Source: Saccoglossus kowalevskii
Taxonomy: Eukaryota; Hemichordata; Enteropneusta; Harrimaniidae
Assembly: GCF_000003605.2 (NCBI RefSeq)
Contig: NW_003134838.1
Location: 454,766 to 493,533 of the forward strand
Direction of reading: 5' to 3'
DNA: 38,768 nt
Each line of letters starts with the position of its first letter. Position 1 is the stretch's first letter. Of this stretch, positions 34,200 to 38,768 are shown piece by piece. The notes below the pieces were generated by a model. That model was given only the letters and a program-made list of their open reading frames with translations, was not told the DNA's origin and did no database searches. A program made the translations under genes and the position numbers.

Positions 34200-37100
34200 A
34201 TTGAATTGCTCACCAGACAGTTGATTTCTTTCATGTTTATATATCCTTTTTTGGAAAATATTTTGCTTTTGTAATTTTCGTTTCTTATAGTTAATTATAA
34301 ACGAAGAGGTTTTATAAAAAAAACTTACCTCTGCATCACATTATTATGGATACAATATATAAGTAACTAAAGACTATTTGTTGTATAGATTTATTATACT
34401 TGAATTGTTTGTATATCCTTTTTGGCACAGTATACCATAAAACTATGGTGACTTACGGGTTGACCTTTTCGCGTCTGTCTGTGTGTCCCCACTCAAAAAT
34501 CAGACATGTCTGGCCCGACCAGATCACAGAACATTCTTAACTAATATATTCAGGGAAACCTAGCGATGTCGACGCTAATGATGAAAGTGTTCCGGATGTT
34601 AAATGAAAATGTGATGTTGATAGTGTAAATTCAGACCAGCCAGCTGAGAAAAAAAAATAGTTTCTCATTTCTTGCGTAAACTTGATTGAGGACCAGCCAA
34701 TAATGAACATAGCGAATTGGACAATACGATAAGAAATTGATATTGTTATACGTTATTTCGGATGGAGTAGTTTGACTGTATCCATCATCGTTGCAATTCC
34801 ATGTTTGTTCATTGCGTATATGATCACTATCTCACATTCTTGGAATTTTATAAATAAAATATGAAAAAAATACTGGCTAAACTTCAACTAAGAAAATGTA
34901 CAGAAATTTATATACGAATTCAAGGCAATGAAGTGTGTAGGAATGTACAGTAGTCTATTTATATTTACATATATATTTTAGTTTTTTAATTCATACAAAC
35001 GGGAGTCAAAAACTGGAATCAATTAAAGAGGTTTTATTTCTCTGATAACTAAACCCTGCCTAGAGACTTGTTTCAAAAAAAATACTTAACTTTATTGTGT
35101 ATTCATTGGTCGTAGACTTTTTATTAAAACAATTTTGAGGCATTTTGTGGCATTTATTTATATATACTGACTATTGTAAGAGTAAATCTTTCCCTGTATA
35201 CATAATTATAAAATTATGCAGATGTGATTTCGTTTACTATCTACTGACTTTCCCACGCGAGTACTTCCATTGTCTGTGAGACAGATGCTGGTGGCATGAC
35301 TACAGTCAGACTGGCTCCTGTGGAAACCCAGGTGGCACACCTGAAACTGGGCCACTTATGCTCTAAAAATAGGCTAGATTGAGAACGGTCATGTCAAATG
35401 AGTACTCCGTGGTTGCTTCTGTGAGACAAGTTATACAGGCTTGAATCATCATCACTTGCATGCCCTCCAGCGTTCCCCTACAAGCAAAAATTGTGTTTCT
35501 CTTTGTTGTTGTGATGCAACAAGCAATGACTGTGTTATTATCAATGCACAGTTTCCTGAACAATCCCCTATTTGAGTGAATGCATTCATTATATTATTCT
35601 GTGCATTGTCTCTTATCGAGATTTAAATATTGAAGCTAGGACCTTTAACTTGATATTTTGGTGTGTGTGTGTACGATTTCCAGTATTATTGTCATGCCTA
35701 CCCCATTCTAGCAGTGAAAGAACCACGTTTTCAGTGTGAGTTCTGTGGGTGTCACTCTCAATATCAAAAAGCAGGCCGTAGACTGCGAGTCAAAAAATGA
35801 GTTTAACCTTCAATAGGTGAAAGGTTCTATTACTTGGATAACTAAATTCCACTTACTAATGAAACTAATGAAAGGCAAAAGTAACTTTCCCTTGAAATGT
35901 TTTAAAAATAACTTTCCCTTCATTGTGTATACATTGCTCTTTAACGTGACACGACTTATGCATGAGAACAGCTGATCAATGTCCTCGTGTGTATGAAAAA
36001 CTGGCAGGAAATGAAAATCAATCTGAACAATAGCAAAGATGATATTGCCTTCATTGTTATAGTTAAATACATCTTACTTTTAATAAAATATCCAATACAA
36101 CAAGCAGTTGCCCGAGACTTAACAAATAACTGTTTTTATTTTCTCTGCAGCAGTTGTCAAGCTCTTATCGTCAATGTTTGCAATTATAGCGAGGGTGTCG
36201 TCACCTGCGCATGCGTCATATGAACATAGCGTGTCAATGTTTAAAAACGTCTACCCGTGAGCGTTATTACTATTTTAGCGTGTGTTGTTATCATCGCTTG
36301 TGACTCTATTCTCGCGCGTGCGCAGGTGACGACCATCCCGCTTTAAGATTACTACCATGTGCGTAATTCATTATATTCAGATACGCTGGTACCAGCTTGA
36401 CTCCTGGGACATTGGTGAATTATGTTACCTGTCAACGAAAAAACGTCAGGAACGATGTTTATGTTTTAAATGAAACATGAAGCAGCATAACCGAATAAAC
36501 TGTCACAAATATATATATATATTTTACAGAAATCTGACGCGTGTTCTGCTAATCTATGAAAATGACATAAATACAATGCTTACGAACTAGACAAATGTAT
36601 ACAAACTAAATACAACAGTTAAACTCTGAAACGTATCCTAGCATCCTAACACTGCAGTTATTTTATCTGTGAGGACAAGCATTAGGATGTCTGAGGCATA
36701 CAAACAATTATAATAAAAAAACATTTTGTATGGCTTTTATGCTAAGAAGCGCTTAGCATGGACTAAGAAATGCTCAGTTCGGTGTATCTGGCCCGTTTTT
36801 CAGCGCCGGTCCTGATCCATAGCACGGACTAACACAGTATGTGTAAATACTTACCAAGAGCTGAGCGCCCAAAACGCCATTGTATTCATTGTTCATTTGG
36901 TAAATTTACTATTATGTTCATAACTTTTTTCCGTATGCCATTTCAGACACGACAATCAACGCGAGCACATCTGGGGATATACGCAAATGAGTTTATCTGA
37001 TATGCAAACATATGCGATTAGCTTAAACCATAGCTTGTACTTTGTGTACCGTGAACACTACTACTAATAAGAAACACGAGTTACACAATGTTTTGATTGA

Positions 37101-38039
37101 ATATAAACCTCTGTAACGTATAAACTTAAACTTTAGCCCATTGATAAAAGACATTTACAAATTTGTCAGCACGGGTAAACAAGGCTTATTGGTATTAGAG
37201 GTTTTACGGTACACTACCAAATCTAAACATCACATGTTTTATTACACAATAACCAGATGTATCATTTTTCGTGTCCAATGTCTTCAATAAAGCGTTCGTT
37301 CCACGTTTGTACGTGCAACAGTGCTTGAGATATTAGAGACATGTATATTTAATGAGTTCTCTGACCATATATGGTCATTAAATATCTTTGTCAATTCTAT
37401 TGTGTTGCTCCATGTCTATATATGCAATAGTCTCAAGATATGTCAATTCAGTGTGTGTATCCTCCAATCCCCACAATTCAATAGATCAGTTGAATGTATA
37501 GTACATATATACAATGGATTGGCAAGGTGGATTCACTCACTCACTGTTAATTATTTTATGATTTTAGATTTCCGAAAATATGTATTTGTGCTATACAAGA
37601 GGTGATTGCGGGGAAGTGTAACATTGTTGTTTATGCTTAAGTAACGATAATTTTGACTTTCAACTAAATAATCTTTGACTCGTAGCGCGTATGACCAATC
37701 TGTATGAAAGGGGAATGTAGGGGAATGTTTTTGCCAGAATATTGGGCAAGAAATTATGGTCTTTCCCTGCATGTGGTGTCTTCAACGTAGGCAGAACATT
37801 ATTTTCGATATGTTTTTTTTTTCTGTGAAAGGAAATAACTTGAGAGATAGTGTTCGTTTCTATGACAAACAGGTTTTGATATGTGGATCGAGAAAGCGTC
37901 CTAGACCAACGTCTACTTGCCATTAAAACATATTCTAGGCACACTGAATTTGTTATAGCATTATTTATTTATTTTTTATTCGATGTGCGACTTGAATACT
38001 ACTTAAATATAGCTAAGTCAGTAAATGCAAAATCTCTCA
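34200..38039. other. Stretch between the two start cassettes
   Basis: No gene recognised on either strand, and none of the LDLa or CAP exons occurs here. 34240-34890 aligns weakly with 9645-10060. 34995-35125 and 35785-35960 share GATAACTAAA, AACTTTCCC- and TTCATTGTGTAT-type motifs, suggesting a local duplication. A short GC-rich patch lies near 35250-35350 and another near 36725-36890. The 36188-36342 inverted-repeat element is listed separately. Confidence 0.4.
36188..36342. mobile_element. 155-bp element with about 28-bp terminal inverted repeats (MITE-like)
   Basis: The left end reads AGCGAGGGTGTCGTCACC then TGCGCATGCG. The reverse complement of the right end reads AGCGGGATGGTCGTCACC then TGCGCACGCG, a match broken by few mismatches and one gap. 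The interior has no coding capacity. Flanks are TTAT and TTAA, which may be a diverged target-site duplication. A nonautonomous DNA transposon is the simplest reading; an RNA hairpin is an alternative. Confidence 0.65.
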
Positions 38040-38366
38040 ACGATCTAGAATCGTGATACGCCTCAACGCACAGTCATAAATGTATGGGGAGCTATATGAG
38101 ACTTGAATGAACTCTACATATACACCCATCATAAAATGACTTTTTGCGCATGCGCATTGGCTGTCATGACATCATTATTTGCTTTTACTGTCTGTGTATA
38201 TTCGCAAAATTATTTTCATGAATGACCGAGATCGATTGGAGCATTTCATTTTTGAGAACTATGAACAATGTTAATTATGTGTGAGCCATTTGTTACATTA
38301 GGAAAACCAACACCCAAATTGATGTCATTAATTGAAAAAGAACATAATAGTTAGGTATATACTGAC

Positions 38367-38393
38367 CAACAAAATCAACCCAGCAAATCTCAT
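38367..38393 (-). CDS. Orphan signal-peptide start exon
   Basis: A third copy of exon 2: ATG at 38393-38391, encoding MRFAGLILL with donor GTCAGT after 38367, phase 0 out. The ATG used in the other copies is GTG here, but the second ATG remains. The region that holds the acceptor AG in the other copies is deleted (TTCTTGTATATC replaces TTTGTAG plus about 12 nt), so splicing from exon 1 is doubtful. Confidence 0.45.
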
Positions 38394-38601
38394 CTTCACC
38401 AGGTTGTTGATAACAAAGATATACAAGAAAACACAAAACCTGGTGATTTATATTCACACAGACTATGACATTAATCATCATAAATATTGATAATTCGACG
38501 GCATATGCAGAATCATTAAAGTGTGTAAAATGTGCATTCAAATATACATTGTCATCAAATATGTGTTTTTAATTTTAAATGAACATGGGATACGCACTCA
38601 C

Positions 38602-38740
38602 CTGTGACCAACTGCGGTTATAGTTTCACTCTAATTGGCAGCTGTATGTACATATGTAGTGAATTTGCATATATCGTCAGTATTAATATAGGGAAAATCT
38701 TCATTTTAATATGTCTATTAAATTATGCAGGTATAAATTT
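38602..38740 (-). other. Third copy of noncoding first exon, start approximate
   Basis: Donor CACAG|GTGAGT at 38602/38601, with the preceding block conserved with 9356 and 33922. All three frames contain stops, which supports a UTR. No gene body of its own was found downstream before the gene B cassette at 33.9 kb. Confidence 0.4.
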
Positions 38741-38744
38741 GTTC

Positions 38745-38752
38745 TATATAAA
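38745..38752 (-). promoter_or_regulatory. Candidate TATA box of the third cassette
   Basis: TTTATATA in the leftward direction, inside a block nearly identical to 9505-9535 (TTGAGTTAATTTATATAG). It lies at a comparable distance from the exon 1 donor as in gene A. Confidence 0.3.
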
Positions 38753-38768
38753 TTAACTCAAAAATAAC

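Noticed and set aside
35250-35350. GC-rich patch with local inverted words, possible exon or SINE
   Set aside because: No tRNA-like boxes, no domain and no convincing splice pair. Nothing beyond composition supports it.
36845-36915. Minus-strand ATG with a short hydrophobic start (MNTMAFWALSS) and donor GTAAGT, possible first exon
   Set aside because: No downstream exon recognised in phase and no conserved copy. It lies in a GC-rich patch that may be a repeat.
1-38768. tRNA, rRNA or CRISPR arrays
   Set aside because: No tRNA B-box with a matching A-box, no rRNA-like block and no regularly spaced identical repeats were seen. The 25.4-26.0 kb repeats vary in length and sequence.

Overview
The window is eukaryotic and looks like an AT-rich invertebrate genome, probably marine. 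Coding regions are short exons with GT..AG borders. A BEL/Pao LTR retrotransposon and a LINE, both broken, are present. Most long stretches are noncoding, and there is no operon structure. I cannot name the species.

The core is a tandem, partly scrambled family of secreted CAP-superfamily genes on the minus strand. The best copy, gene B, can be assembled from seven coding or UTR exons: 5'UTR exon 1 (ends 33922), exon 2 (33609-33675, ATG at 33641), exon 3 (25122-25161), an LDLa exon (24638-24784) and three CAP exons (23910-24185, 22756-22833, 20562-20728). All joins keep frame and give about 246 residues: signal peptide, one six-cysteine LDL-receptor class A module, then one CAP domain. Gene A has the same layout at 9356, 9102-9168, 7958-7994, 4727-4822, 4067-4339, 2885-2962 and 150-1. 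It uses a different, shorter LDLa-like exon and leaves the window before its stop. The signal peptide is split by a phase-0 intron, and every later join is phase 1, the pattern expected of modules moved by exon shuffling.

A third copy lies between them and is wrecked. 12590-14065 is a direct copy of the 3' end, with a degenerate last exon. 14430-16716 is an inverted copy of the middle of gene A without its CAP exons. A truncated BEL/Pao element (integrase 16742-17963, putative LTR from 18259) abuts that inverted segment. At the far right (38040-38768) is a third copy of the promoter, 5'UTR and signal-peptide cassette, with no gene body recognised behind it.

The long second intron of gene B (25162-33608) has been filled by a satellite-like tandem repeat (about 25390-25990) and a 5'-truncated LINE (about 28200-31372). 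Other small items are a 155-bp element with long terminal inverted repeats (36188-36342), a two-unit 96-bp tandem repeat (31955-32146) and several microsatellites.

The most interesting signals are four. The CAP domains have lost several of the usual cavity residues. The LDLa module differs between paralogues in an otherwise alignable gene. Exon differences between A and B are mostly amino-acid changing by eye. Two signal-peptide cassettes stand in front of one gene body.
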